The notes under the pieces: model-generated
What the model was told of the DNA's origin: nothing
Seen by the model: the letters and a program-made list of their open reading frames with translations, nothing else
Database searches by the model: none
NCBI GenBank assembly: GCA_039679385.1
Contig: JBDKVB010000096.1
Coordinates: forward strand, 1-43,557
Direction: 5' to 3'
DNA from: Armatimonadia bacterium
Lineage (GTDB): Bacteria > Armatimonadota > Zipacnadia > Zipacnadales > JABUFB01
DNA length: 43,557 nucleotides
Program-made: the position numbers and the translations under genes
In this document: one piece after another, positions 8,681 to 19,734 of the stretch
How the letters are laid out: the number at the start of each line of letters is the position of its first letter
Numbering within the stretch: the first letter of the stretch is position 1

Positions 8681-9059
8681 GGCGTCACCCCTCGAGGGAT
8701 GTCCGGCTGCTTCCTAGCGGTCGACGGCCGCACCTTCCAACAGATATTCTGTCGAAAGATACGCATTGCAGAGCAGGGGTCATGCATGCGGCGTCTTTCC
8801 CACACCCAAGGCCGAGTGCCGTGTCCATTTCGCCATAGCATGGCATTTACCTTCGACGCTTTCGTGCGCATCGCACTGCCGCCACAGCATCGTGTACACA
8901 CTAGATCGAACGGGCCGTGTCTCGCGGGACGCCTGCCTGAAGCAAGCACCCTCAGCCTTTCAGCGTACGCCCTGAAGGTGCCACCGGCTCGCGTGCGCAA
9001 TCCTGTGTGCGTCCTGGTCCGGCCCTGGCGGGAGGACTGAGCACAAGGGCGGGCGGCGC
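8681..9059. other. Intergenic stretch between divergent genes
   Basis: These 379 bases separate the QueC-TIR operon from the broken permease. Apart from the candidate promoter and palindrome at 8740-8783 and a short GCCAT/ATGGC inverted repeat at 8832-8844, I see no coding region, tRNA, direct repeat or insertion-sequence end. Because the adjacent permease is damaged, part of this stretch may be remnant sequence. Confidence 0.5.
8740..8783 (-). promoter_or_regulatory. Possible promoter and operator of the QueC-TIR operon
   Basis: On the minus strand, ATGACC (8778-8783) and TATCTT (8756-8761) are separated by 16 bases and match 4 of 6 bases each of the sigma-70 boxes. Just downstream, at 8740-8752, is ACAGATATTCTGT, two 5-base arms around TAT, placed where a repressor could overlap the transcription start. 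The start codon is at 8680. The boxes are weak, so this is only a candidate. Confidence 0.25.
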
Positions 9060-9384
9060 ATGAAGCAGCTCTTTGCCCGCGAGACGCTCAGCCAGGTGTA
9101 CGAAGGAATGAAGGGTGAGAACCGGCTCCGGCGAGTGCTGGGGCCGGTCGGTCTCACCTCCCTCGGGATCGGGTGCGTCATCGGCGCCGGGATCTTCGCC
9201 ATCACCGGTCTCGTCGCCCATGACAAGACGGGACCGGCGCTCATCGTCTCCTTCGTGGTCGCCGGTGTGGCTGGTGATCGGCATGGTGGTCTACTTCGGC
9301 TACGGCCGCCGCCACAGCCACCTGGGCCGGAGACTCGCGCAGGGCGAAGAGACCCAACTCGCCTCCGAGGAATCGGGCGAGTAG
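9060..9384 (+). pseudogene. Amino-acid permease (cationic amino-acid transporter type) with most of the middle deleted
   Basis: The N-terminal 70 or so residues are those of an APC-superfamily amino-acid permease: an amphipathic leader, then RRVLGPVGLTSLGIGCVIG, AGIFAITG and LIVSFVVAGVA, the first membrane segments. At about 9261-9275 the frame changes. The new frame reads VWLVIGMVVYFGYGRRHS to a stop at 9384, the last membrane helix and tail of the same family. Full permeases are about 480-500 residues, so roughly 380-400 are missing. Without the frame change the first frame runs on as nonsense into the next gene. At the junction, one stretch (around GCCGGTGTGGCTGG) fits both flanks, which suggests deletion between short identical sequences. 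No function is expected. An assembly collapse is the alternative explanation. Confidence 0.82.
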
Positions 9385-9429
9385 GCTCAGACAGGCACTC
9401 AGCGACGACCCACCAGTGCACCTTCACCC

Positions 9430-9464
9430 AACAGCCACCCTTCTCCCGGGTGGCTGTTTCGTCT
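9430..9464 (+). terminator. Rho-independent terminator
   Basis: AACAGCCACCC (9430-9440) pairs perfectly with GGGTGGCTGTT (9448-9458) around a 7-base loop and is followed by TCGTCT. It probably ended the permease transcript and now separates the permease remnant from the next gene. Confidence 0.75.
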
Positions 9465-9552
9465 CTGCATGCTCCTCGGCAGGAACCTGCCCTGTCGTGC
9501 CGAAGGAGAGGAGGCCGGCTTACGGTTTGGTGCCACTGGGGAGGCGAGGACT

Positions 9553-12168
9553 GTGAGAGTGTGCCCTTTCCGGCCAGGATTGCTGCTGGTGCCGCTCCTT
9601 GCCTGGGCCCAGCCTACGGACACAGAGGCAAGGCAGCAGCAGATGCGCGAGTACGTGGCGGCCGAGCGCGTTTGGGCAGAAGACGGCCTCACCGCGTCCA
9701 TCTCCGACTGCCACACCGACGTCCCCTTCCTCGATGACTACCGTCCTTCCGAGTACCTGCCCCTGGCTGAGATGCCGCGTGCCCGAGCCCGTGGCTTCCT
9801 CCTCGTATCGCCGGGTGTCTACGAGATGGACGCCGCCGGGTTCTGTCTCCACGCCGGAGCCTACCGGCCCTCTCGTGGCGATGGCTATGCACCGGGGCCC
9901 CTTGTCGGGCGAGCCTCAGGGCCGGTCCACGAGGTCCTGTGGAACTGGGCCGAGCACCCCGAGATCAAGCAGCGGGAGGTCCAGTGCCTGCTCTGGGCAC
10001 TGGTGGGACGGATGGAAGTGGATCGCCTGAAGCCGGAGATCCAGCGGACCGCCAGGGCGCTGCTGAGCGAGAAGGGACTTGCGGCGGCGAGGACCCAGCA
10101 ACGGGGTCCGCGTCCGGAGCAGCCGGAGCTGATCAGTCCCGAGTTGCAGGCTGAGCTCGAGGCTGCCGGGGCCCAGATGAACACAGACACTGCGCAGCCC
10201 AGGCAGGAGATGGAGGCGGCCTCCAAGGCCTTCGAGGAACTCACCGCACGCCTCGAAGGGGGAGAGCAGGTCGACCAGAAAGAGCTTGCAGCCGCTCTCG
10301 AGAGAGTGTTGAAGGCACAGCAAGCCGTGCTGCAGCCGACTGCACAGGCCGTGACCCGGATTCAGGCTGCTGCCGCGAAGCTGGAGGAGGCTCTGTCCGC
10401 ACTGAGCGCACCCTACAGTGAACTGGAGCGCGTCGCCGTTCCGGAGGGCAACCCGGATCCGCCCGCAGGTAGCCGCAAGATCCCCACCGGACGCTGGTCC
10501 TATCAGGCCGGCGGGGTCTTCGTGCGCTACCTGCCCGAAGACTACACCCGAGTCCGCGTCGAGGTCTCGCTGCCACCGGCCTTCACGGTCCGGCGCGATG
10601 CTCTGGGCCGAATCTGCGACCTGACGAGCGAAGCCGGTAGCGCGGTTAGCTTCGCCTGGGCAGAGCCTGCTGTGCCACTCGCGGTGCCCGGCGACGACGC
10701 GGTACGCGGCTATGCACTCACAAGCCTGCAGGTCACGAAGTCAGGCACGAAGGGAGCGCCGACGGCGGTCTCCGGCTGGGCCTTCGTCGGTGTGCCCTCG
10801 GGGAAAGGGGCGCCGCAGGACGCCGGTGCCTTCACGGGTGTCGAGGCGAAATATCGTGCGGCGCTGCAGCACCGCGCTGAGGTGCTTGACCTGGTGAAGG
10901 CTCTGTCGAAGCCCACCGCCGGGGCCGGTGAGGCACAGACACAGGTCTCGCTGGAGAGCCTTGCGGACGCCCTGGACCTGGGAAGCCTGGCAGAGGCGCT
11001 CCGACCGATGGCCAAGAGCTCGAAGGGGTCTGCCGGAGCGTTGCGAGTGGTCCAGGAGGCCTGGCAGGCTGCCCTCTGTGAGCGCGTCGCCGACCTTCCC
11101 GGGGCGCAGGCAAGCCCAACTTCCGGGCCATCCCCACAGACCTCAAACCGCCCGTGCTCACCAGGCCCTGCAGGGCCGCAAGTCACACTGGAGCCGAGAG
11201 TCCGCTTCGCCGCCTTCTCCGGGATGGGCGGCCTCGGGCTGACGCTGACTCAGAGGCAGATCGGTCCCGGCCTGCCGACCTTCGACCCCGGTGCCAGCGT
11301 GGTTACGCCGGGCAACTCGGCTCGCCAGCGGCTGGGAATCGGGCCGGTACAGAGTCCGGTGGCCGAGCCGAAGGAGATGCTCCAGAAGGCCGTCGATAGC
11401 TGCGACTTTCTGAAGGGCCTGCTGGACGTCTTCAATGGCCTGACGGACCCGCTCGGCTTCCTCATGGAGAAGCTCGGGCTGGGTGCCGGTGGGCTGCCGG
11501 GGATGATGCTGGACGGGATGCTGGGCTGGATCTTCGATGCGGCAGCGGGGATCGCACAGGCCCTCGGAGGAGATCCGCCGCGCGCCGACTTCCGCGAGTT
11601 CACGCTGCCACCTCCGCCGGTCTTGCCCCAGTACGTGGCCGGTGAAGGGCTGTCTGAGGACAGGGCACGGGCCGGCAACGATGCAGCCTCGGCCTTCCTG
11701 CGGATGTACGAGTCGCTGCGAGCCGCCCAGATCGCCGGTGATCGTCTGGGAGGTGCCCTGGAGGCCTGCGACGAGGACTGGGCTCGGCGCCAGGCGAGGG
11801 CCTTCGTCTATCACAAGCGCGTGGCCGGTCTTCGTATGGTGACCGCCGCAGACCGGTACAGCGCGCTCCTCAAGGTGATGGAGCAGGAGGGTGCCGAGGA
11901 CCGGCGACTCACTGAAGCCGAAGTGGCGTCCTGGCAGGCAAGGCTACGCACCGAGGGTTTCAACGAGGCTTCCCTCAAGGCGGCACGGCAACTGGGGCTC
12001 AGCGAGGAGGAGATCGAGGCTGCTCGCCTACGTCGCCTGGCAGTAACGTGGGAGGACCTGCCTGACGAGGGCCTCCTCTCGACGGGCAGCGCTGTGGCGA
12101 CCAGCCTTCGGGCAGTGGGCAGGCACTGGAGTCGGCTGCCGGAGCTTCCGGCGCCAGAGATGGAGTAG
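9553..12168 (+). CDS. Secreted protein of unknown function, 871 residues
   Basis: The GTG at 9553 is chosen because GAGGCGAGGA lies just upstream and a signal peptide follows directly (GLLLVPLLAWAQ, cleavage near residue 19-20). An earlier in-frame start at 9469 would put this signal in the interior. Residues 100-155 contain AGAYRPSRGDGYAP and WAEHPEIKQREVQCLLWAL; I have seen this type of segment in uncharacterised exported proteins of environmental bacteria, with no assigned function. Residues 195-290 are Glu/Gln/Ala-rich and probably a coiled coil. A beta-rich part follows, then a Pro/Ser-rich linker near residue 530, a Gly/Leu/Met-rich hydrophobic stretch near 640-690 (GLGAGGLPGMMLDGMLGWIF), and a helical C-terminus. 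The amphipathic central stretch could contact membranes. No enzyme motif is seen. Confidence 0.75.
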   Translation: MRVCPFRPGLLLVPLLAWAQPTDTEARQQQMREYVAAERVWAEDGLTASISDCHTDVPFLDDYRPSEYLPLAEMPRARARGFLLVSPGVYEMDAAGFCLHAGAYRPSRGDGYAPGPLVGRASGPVHEVLWNWAEHPEIKQREVQCLLWALVGRMEVDRLKPEIQRTARALLSEKGLAAARTQQRGPRPEQPELISPELQAELEAAGAQMNTDTAQPRQEMEAASKAFEELTARLEGGEQVDQKELAAALERVLKAQQAVLQPTAQAVTRIQAAAAKLEEALSALSAPYSELERVAVPEGNPDPPAGSRKIPTGRWSYQAGGVFVRYLPEDYTRVRVEVSLPPAFTVRRDALGRICDLTSEAGSAVSFAWAEPAVPLAVPGDDAVRGYALTSLQVTKSGTKGAPTAVSGWAFVGVPSGKGAPQDAGAFTGVEAKYRAALQHRAEVLDLVKALSKPTAGAGEAQTQVSLESLADALDLGSLAEALRPMAKSSKGSAGALRVVQEAWQAALCERVADLPGAQASPTSGPSPQTSNRPCSPGPAGPQVTLEPRVRFAAFSGMGGLGLTLTQRQIGPGLPTFDPGASVVTPGNSARQRLGIGPVQSPVAEPKEMLQKAVDSCDFLKGLLDVFNGLTDPLGFLMEKLGLGAGGLPGMMLDGMLGWIFDAAAGIAQALGGDPPRADFREFTLPPPPVLPQYVAGEGLSEDRARAGNDAASAFLRMYESLRAAQIAGDRLGGALEACDEDWARRQARAFVYHKRVAGLRMVTAADRYSALLKVMEQEGAEDRRLTEAEVASWQARLRTEGFNEASLKAARQLGLSEEEIEAARLRRLAVTWEDLPDEGLLSTGSAVATSLRAVGRHWSRLPELPAPEME

Positions 12169-12198
12169 ACAGCAGAGGTAGCGGCTATGGATAACGAT

Positions 12199-12230
12199 AA
12201 GGGGACAGGAGCCATGGCTCCTGTCCCCTT
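12199..12230. terminator. Perfect 32-base palindrome, bidirectional terminator
   Basis: A 16-base arm starting AAGGGGACAGGAGC is followed at once by its exact complement ending GCTCCTGTCCCCTT, centred on CATG. It lies between convergent genes ending at 12168 (+) and 12279 (-), the expected place for a shared terminator. The T-rich tail is weak on both sides. Confidence 0.7.
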
Positions 12231-12278
12231 CTGTTTCCGTAGCGATATAGCCCGCGGGACTTCCCGCCCTGGGTCAGC

Positions 12279-13310
12279 TTAGTCCTGATCGCAGCGGACG
12301 ATCACCCGCAGAACTCCCTCCGGGCGCTCCTGGGCGGCCTTGAAGGCTTCCACCACGTCGTCGAGCTTGAACTCCTGGAAGGGGAACAGGTCGAGATCGA
12401 CCTCGCCGGTCTCGACGAGTCGCACACACTCGCCCAGCGTGTTCCGGGAGCGTCGCGAGAAGGTCACGGTGAGCTCCTTGCGCCGGGGAATGGTGGAGTT
12501 GAAGGTAACCTCGTCGGGGTGCGGGATGCCGACGACGATCACGCGACCGGCCGGCCGGGCAAGCTTCATGGCCTGCTGCGGTGCCTCGTTGTCGCCGGAG
12601 CACTCAAAGACGACGTCGGGCTGCATGGTCGGCTCGGCCATCAGCTCTTCGAGTTCCTCCGCGGAGGCGGCAACGAACTTGGCGCCCATCTTCCGCGGCA
12701 GCTCCTGGCGGTCGACCTTCGGCTCGGCGACGCTGATGTCGGTGTGTCCGTAGGCCTTCGCGGCGGCCATCACGCACATACCGATGGTGCCGGCGCCGAG
12801 GATGGCGATCTTCTCGCCGGGCTGGAGGTTGGCCAGTCGCACCGCATGCACACCGACCCCCAGGGGCTCCATCAGCGCGGCCTTCACCGGGCTGACTTCG
12901 GGATCGACCGCATGGACCGCGAAGGGCGGGCAGTTCATGTACTCGCGCAGCGCCCCGTCTTCGTTGGGGTAGCTGGGGAAGATCACGTGGCGGCAGATGT
13001 TCTCGAGGCCGCGCAGGCAGCTATCGCACTTGCCGCAGGGCCAGGTGGGCTCGACGGCCACCCGCGTGCCCACGGCAGGTCCCTCAACACCCTCACCGAG
13101 AGCGGCGACGACACCGGAGAACTCATGGCCCTGGATCATCGGGTGATCCGGCCAGACACCGCCGGAGTGGCCGTCCTCGTACATGTTGACGTCGGAGGCG
13201 CAGATAGCTACGGCCTGAATCTTGACGAGGATCTTGCCCGGCTGCACTTCAACTGGCGGGTCGTCGACCAGGCGCACGTCACGAGCGGCGAACAAACGAG
13301 CAGCTTTCAT
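12279..13310 (-). CDS. Zinc-dependent alcohol/polyol dehydrogenase
   Basis: A 343-residue medium-chain dehydrogenase of the sorbitol/threonine dehydrogenase type, oxidising a secondary alcohol or sugar alcohol with NAD(P)+ in the cytoplasm. Catalytic-zinc residues appear as C37 (ICASD), H62/E63 (GHEFSG) and E148. The structural zinc has the classic four cysteines C92, C95, C98 and C106 (PCGKCDSCLRGLENIC). The nucleotide site is GAGTIG at 172-177. The start at 13310 (MKAARLFAA) has GAAGGAGA upstream; the open frame extends further 5' but without a better ribosome site. It is convergent with the unknown secreted protein and not in an obvious operon. The exact substrate cannot be told; the sugar-rich neighbourhood makes a polyol or uncommon sugar plausible. 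Confidence 0.9.
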   Translation of the reverse strand: MKAARLFAARDVRLVDDPPVEVQPGKILVKIQAVAICASDVNMYEDGHSGGVWPDHPMIQGHEFSGVVAALGEGVEGPAVGTRVAVEPTWPCGKCDSCLRGLENICRHVIFPSYPNEDGALREYMNCPPFAVHAVDPEVSPVKAALMEPLGVGVHAVRLANLQPGEKIAILGAGTIGMCVMAAAKAYGHTDISVAEPKVDRQELPRKMGAKFVAASAEELEELMAEPTMQPDVVFECSGDNEAPQQAMKLARPAGRVIVVGIPHPDEVTFNSTIPRRKELTVTFSRRSRNTLGECVRLVETGEVDLDLFPFQEFKLDDVVEAFKAAQERPEGVLRVIVRCDQD

Positions 13311-13432
13311 CGGTCCACAATCTCCTTCGAGGCCCGGGAGACTACCGGAAGGAGCCCGGCAGCACCGCACCACATTCCCAATACTGGGCTGATTGTACCC
13401 TCAGCCGTTGGTGGCGTCCAGTGGGCGCACCG

Positions 13433-14263
13433 TCAGTGCGCTGTGCCCTCGGCGCGGGCGAAGATATGCAGGTTGGACAGGAGACCTGAGCGGGCATTGT
13501 GCTCCCGCATCGACTCACGTGGGCAATGCACCAGGAGCTCAGGCAGCCACCGGTGCGGACGGGCCGAGGCATAGCGCCGGCGGACTCTCGGCGAGGGCAG
13601 CACGGTCCAGCCTGCCTTGGACACGATCCCCTTCAGCGTGTCGAGGGTGTAGAACTGCGCATGATGGGGCGGCCCGACATAGGGAACCTTCGGCCCAAGG
13701 CGCAGGATCTTCTGGAAGTTGGGAACCTCAATGTAGACCACGCCGCCGGGCGCCATCCGCTCGCGCAGGGCTCCCAGGTAGTCGACCGGGTCCTGGAAGT
13801 GCTCCACCACGTGCGTCGCCGTCACCGCATCGAGCGGCGGAAGCCAGTCTGGGAAGTCGGTGGGATGCACCGACCAGAAGGCGCGGAACCCCAGCTTCTC
13901 CGTCTCAGCGACGGCGTGGTGAGAGATGTCCGTACCGAAGGGCGTCCAGCCGAGGGTCTTCGCCGCGAACAGGTAGTAGCCCATCGAGCAGCCGATGTCG
14001 AGCAGATTCCCGGGTGGCTGCCGGTACTCCTCCAGGTAGTGGATCCAGCGCTTGGCGCGCCGCTGCCGAAAGCGCCACTTGCGGTCATACTCCATGCCCT
14101 TGTAGTAGTCGGCGTCATAGAGTTCCTCGGCCTCTTCGGCATACCCCTCGGGGACCTCGGCTCTTGCCATTCCGCAGGCGTCGCAGACCAAGACGTCGAT
14201 ACCATGCTGCGTGTCCCATCTCCGCAGGTTGCTAGACCCACACAGGTCACAAGGACGTGGCAT
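13433..14263 (-). CDS. SAM-dependent methyltransferase with N-terminal zinc ribbon
   Basis: A 276-residue class I methyltransferase. The N-terminus carries a Cys4 ribbon (CDLCG, then CDACG), followed by LYDADYYKG, motif I LLDIGCSMGYYLFAA and, further on, AVTATHVVEHFQDP, the Methyltransf_23-like pattern. The start at 14263 (MPRPCDLCG) has GGAG nine bases upstream; the ATG at 14278 lacks a ribosome site. It is divergent from the aromatic-pathway pair at 14452. Proteins of this build often modify small molecules or sugars in cell-surface or secondary metabolism, but nothing here fixes the substrate. Confidence 0.85.
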   Translation of the reverse strand: MPRPCDLCGSSNLRRWDTQHGIDVLVCDACGMARAEVPEGYAEEAEELYDADYYKGMEYDRKWRFRQRRAKRWIHYLEEYRQPPGNLLDIGCSMGYYLFAAKTLGWTPFGTDISHHAVAETEKLGFRAFWSVHPTDFPDWLPPLDAVTATHVVEHFQDPVDYLGALRERMAPGGVVYIEVPNFQKILRLGPKVPYVGPPHHAQFYTLDTLKGIVSKAGWTVLPSPRVRRRYASARPHRWLPELLVHCPRESMREHNARSGLLSNLHIFARAEGTAH

Positions 14264-14368
14264 TGATCGTGGCTCCATTGTTGCAGCTGATTGGGGTGGG
14301 GAGAATGGGTAAAGGGTAGACAGGTTGGTCGCAAAGGTCAAGGGTAGAGCCCGAAGTAAGGGCAGGCC

Positions 14369-14397
14369 TTGTGAAGTTGGCACCCAGGCTGTACACT
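14369..14397 (+). promoter_or_regulatory. Candidate sigma-70 promoter for the aromatic-pathway pair
   Basis: TTGTGA (14369-14374) and TACACT (14392-14397) are separated by exactly 17 bases and lie about 55 bases before the start at 14452. Each box matches the consensus in 4 of 6 positions. Confidence 0.4.
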
Positions 14398-14451
14398 CCC
14401 CCGCAAGATTGTCTGCGGGTCGCCCGCTAAAGGACCGGAGCGTGAAACCCT

Positions 14452-15267
14452 ATGCTTGGAAAGTCGATCCGTCTTGAGCGCATCTGCAACCGTCTCGACG
14501 GCCGTACCGTTATCGTCCCCATGGACCACGGTGTGACGATGGGCCCGATCCCCGGCCTCATCGATATGCCCGCCGCCGTAGACAAAGTTGCCGGCGGTGG
14601 CGCCGACGCCGTCCTGGGACATGTCGGCCTGCCCCTCATGGGTCATCGTGGCTACGGCCGCGACGTAGGCCTCATCTTGCACCTGTCCGCCAGCACCTCA
14701 CTGGCTCCCGACCCGAACCGCAAGGTCCTGGTAAGCAGCGTCGAGCGGGCCATCAGGTACGGTGCCGATGCCGTCTCGATCCATGTGAATCTGGGCGCCC
14801 AGGACGAGAGCGACATGCTGCGCGACTTCGGCAAGGTCGCCCGCAAGTGCGAGAACTGGCAGATGCCGCTGGTCGCCATGGTCTACACGCGAGGGGCCAA
14901 GATCCAGAGCGAGTATGACGTGAAGGTCGTCCGCCATGCCGCTCGGGTGGCTGCTGAGATCGGGGCCGACGTGGTCAAGGTCAACTACACCGGCAGCGCC
15001 GACACCTTCCGCGAGGTCGTCGAGGGCTGCGGTGGTCATCGTGTTGGCGGCATCAAGGTCGTCATCGCCGGTGGCGAGAAGATGGAGACCGACCGCGAGA
15101 TACTCGAGATGGTCCAGGGGGCGATCGAAGCCGGCAGCGCGGGTGTCTCCATCGGACGCAACGCCTTCCAGCACGAGCGGCCTGACCTCATCGTCGCCGC
15201 CATCGTCGCTCTCGTCCACGGCCACAAGAGCCTCGAGGAAGCCCTGGAGATCGTGCAGCGGAACTGA
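14452..15267 (+). CDS. 2-amino-3,7-dideoxy-D-threo-hept-6-ulosonate synthase (archaeal-type, MJ0400-like)
   Basis: This 271-residue class I aldolase-fold enzyme matches the family that joins an aspartate-semialdehyde-derived unit to a ketose-type sugar phosphate, the first step of the archaeal route to 3-dehydroquinate. Visible landmarks are [11 protein letters not shown] (D25, H26), MVYTRG (Y145), VVKVNY (K176, the probable Schiff-base lysine) and [11 protein letters not shown]. The Tyr-to-Lys spacing of 31 residues is the same as between the catalytic Tyr and Lys of MJ0400 as I recall them. GGAG lies about 12 bases before the ATG. The next gene encodes the matching second enzyme, which supports the pathway assignment. 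An alternative is the related GriI-like branch that makes 3-amino-4-hydroxybenzoate. Confidence 0.88.
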   Translation: MLGKSIRLERICNRLDGRTVIVPMDHGVTMGPIPGLIDMPAAVDKVAGGGADAVLGHVGLPLMGHRGYGRDVGLILHLSASTSLAPDPNRKVLVSSVERAIRYGADAVSIHVNLGAQDESDMLRDFGKVARKCENWQMPLVAMVYTRGAKIQSEYDVKVVRHAARVAAEIGADVVKVNYTGSADTFREVVEGCGGHRVGGIKVVIAGGEKMETDREILEMVQGAIEAGSAGVSIGRNAFQHERPDLIVAAIVALVHGHKSLEEALEIVQRN

Positions 15268-15312
15268 CTTGGCCTTTCTGGATCGTCGAGACGGAGGAGC
15301 GAAGACCCGGCC

Positions 15313-16305
15313 ATGAAACTCGTATGGGTACAGGCAGACCCCTGGGATAAGGACCTCGTGACGGCAGCCCTGGAATCCGGCGCCGACGGCGTCCTGATTC
15401 CGGCGGGAAAGAGCGACCAGGTGAGGTCCCTCGGGCTCATCACCACCATCGCGCCCGATGGTGACCTCAAGCTGGGCGAGCAGGTCCTGCAGGTTGACAT
15501 CACCGGCAAGGAGGGCGAACGAGCCGCCCTGGCCGCCGGGAAGGCAGGCCTGGTGATCGTCCGCGCTACCGACTGGACCGTCATCCCGCTGGAGAACCTC
15601 ATCGCCGAGGGCGCCCGAGTCATCGCACAGGTTCGGTCGGCCCAGGAGGCGCTGCTCGCCGTCACCACTCTCGAGAGCGGGACAGCCGGTGTGCTGCTCG
15701 TCACCGACGACCCGGCCGAGATCAAGCGTACCGTCGCCGCGGTCAAGAGCGAGGCGGAGCAGGTGCATCTGCAGCCCGCGACGATCACCGAGGTGCGACC
15801 GGCGGGAATGGGCGACCGCGTCTGCGTCGACACCTGCACCAACATGGGCGTCGGTGAGGGAATGCTCGTCGGCAACAGCAGTGCTGCGATGTTCCTGGTC
15901 CACTGCGAGTGCGTGGAGAACCCCTATGTCGCCTGCCGTCCCTTCCGCGTGAACGCCGGGCCGGTCCATGCCTATGTCCAGGTGCCCGGTGAGCGAACGC
16001 GCTACCTCTCGGAGTTGCAGAGCGGTGACGAGGCGCTGATCGTGAGCTTTGAGGGCAAGACGCGCGTCACAACCGTGGGCCGCTCGAAGGTCGAGCGCCG
16101 CCCCCTGCTACTGGTGCGGGCGCAGGCTGAAGGCAAGGAGCTGTCGGCGATCCTGCAGAATGCGGAGACGATTCGCCTGGTCACCCCCGAGGGCCGTCCG
16201 GTGAGTGTGGTGGAGCTGAAGCCGGGGATGCAAGTGCTGGTGCAACTGGAGAGTGCCGGCAGGCACTTCGGCGTGAAGATCGAGGAGACCATCCAGGAGC
16301 AGTAA
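15313..16305 (+). CDS. 3-dehydroquinate synthase II (archaeal-type, MJ1249-like)
   Basis: The 330-residue protein fits the 3-dehydroquinate synthase II family throughout: MKLVWVQADPWDKDLVTAAL at the start, then PAGMGDRVCVDTCTNMGVGE, GMLVGNSSAAMFLVH, NPYVACRPFRVNAGPVHAYV and YLSELQSGDEALIV. It converts the product of the preceding enzyme to 3-dehydroquinate by NAD-dependent oxidative deamination and cyclisation, bypassing DAHP synthase and classical AroB. It begins 45 bases after the previous stop, with GGAGGAG about 14 bases before the ATG, so the two are probably co-transcribed. GriH-like 3-amino-4-hydroxybenzoate synthases belong to the same family and cannot be excluded. Confidence 0.9.
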   Translation: MKLVWVQADPWDKDLVTAALESGADGVLIPAGKSDQVRSLGLITTIAPDGDLKLGEQVLQVDITGKEGERAALAAGKAGLVIVRATDWTVIPLENLIAEGARVIAQVRSAQEALLAVTTLESGTAGVLLVTDDPAEIKRTVAAVKSEAEQVHLQPATITEVRPAGMGDRVCVDTCTNMGVGEGMLVGNSSAAMFLVHCECVENPYVACRPFRVNAGPVHAYVQVPGERTRYLSELQSGDEALIVSFEGKTRVTTVGRSKVERRPLLLVRAQAEGKELSAILQNAETIRLVTPEGRPVSVVELKPGMQVLVQLESAGRHFGVKIEETIQEQ

Positions 16306-16371
16306 TCCCGGGGGCCAACCAAGAGGGCCAGGAGGCGATCGGCTTGGCAGGCCCGTGAGGCCTCCGGCAGG

Positions 16372-16701
16372 TCAGGCATCCTGGCTCTTTTCGTCAGTGC
16401 TCGGAGACGGGCAGGGCGGCTCCTGCGAGAAGGTGGCCAGTCGCGCCGCCATGGCACGGAACCGGACTACCCCGATCAGAGCCGTCACGAAAGCCACCGG
16501 GACCAGCGCCCAGCCAAGGGTCTCCCAGGCCGCCGAGCCGCCGAACTTCACAAGCGATACCCCCGTTACTGCCACTCCCAGCGCCGTGCGCAGGTAGGCA
16601 AGGAAGGTCCGCTCATTGGCGAGCTGCGTGCGGTCTGCCGCCAGGTAGTCGCGCAGGATGAGGCTGTCTGGAGGAACGTCATCGTAGGGCGTCTTCGCCA
16701 T
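16372..16701 (-). CDS. DUF202 (YidH-type) small membrane protein
   Basis: A 109-residue inner-membrane protein of the DUF202 family, function unknown. The signature DYLAADRTQLANERTFLAYL precedes two or three hydrophobic segments (TALGVAVTGVSLVKFG; LGWALVPVAFVTALIGVV). The start at 16701 (MAKTPYDDVPP) is chosen because the family begins close to this motif and GGTGGTGA lies upstream; a longer frame exists 5' but reads as low-complexity sequence overlapping uvrA. It lies 82 bases after the uvrA stop on the same strand, and is convergent with the dehydroquinate synthase gene. Confidence 0.85.
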   Translation of the reverse strand: MAKTPYDDVPPDSLILRDYLAADRTQLANERTFLAYLRTALGVAVTGVSLVKFGGSAAWETLGWALVPVAFVTALIGVVRFRAMAARLATFSQEPPCPSPSTDEKSQDA

Positions 16702-16783
16702 TGCCGTCACCACCAAGGTCTGCTTGTGTCTTGCTCTGAGTTGCGTTCTGCCGGAAGGGGAAGGACAAGGCAGAGGGATTGCC

Positions 16784-19606
<2,823 letters not shown>

Positions 19607-19734
19607 TGCCGATCCCGGAGGCCCAGTGCCACCACAGGCAGAACTTCGTCAGAAGGTGTGAATCCTACCACCGCCAGGCCACCGGGTCAACGTGCCGGGG
19701 GCAAAACGGGGCCTCACGCAGGGCCCAGAGCTCC

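Noticed and set aside
14698-15969. Long minus-strand open frame opposite the aromatic-pathway pair
   Set aside because: It lies across two clearly recognised genes and has no family resemblance or ribosome site.
16306-16371. Terminator between the dehydroquinate synthase and DUF202 genes
   Set aside because: Only a 6-base GGAGGC/GCCTCC pair with a long loop and no T-tract is present.
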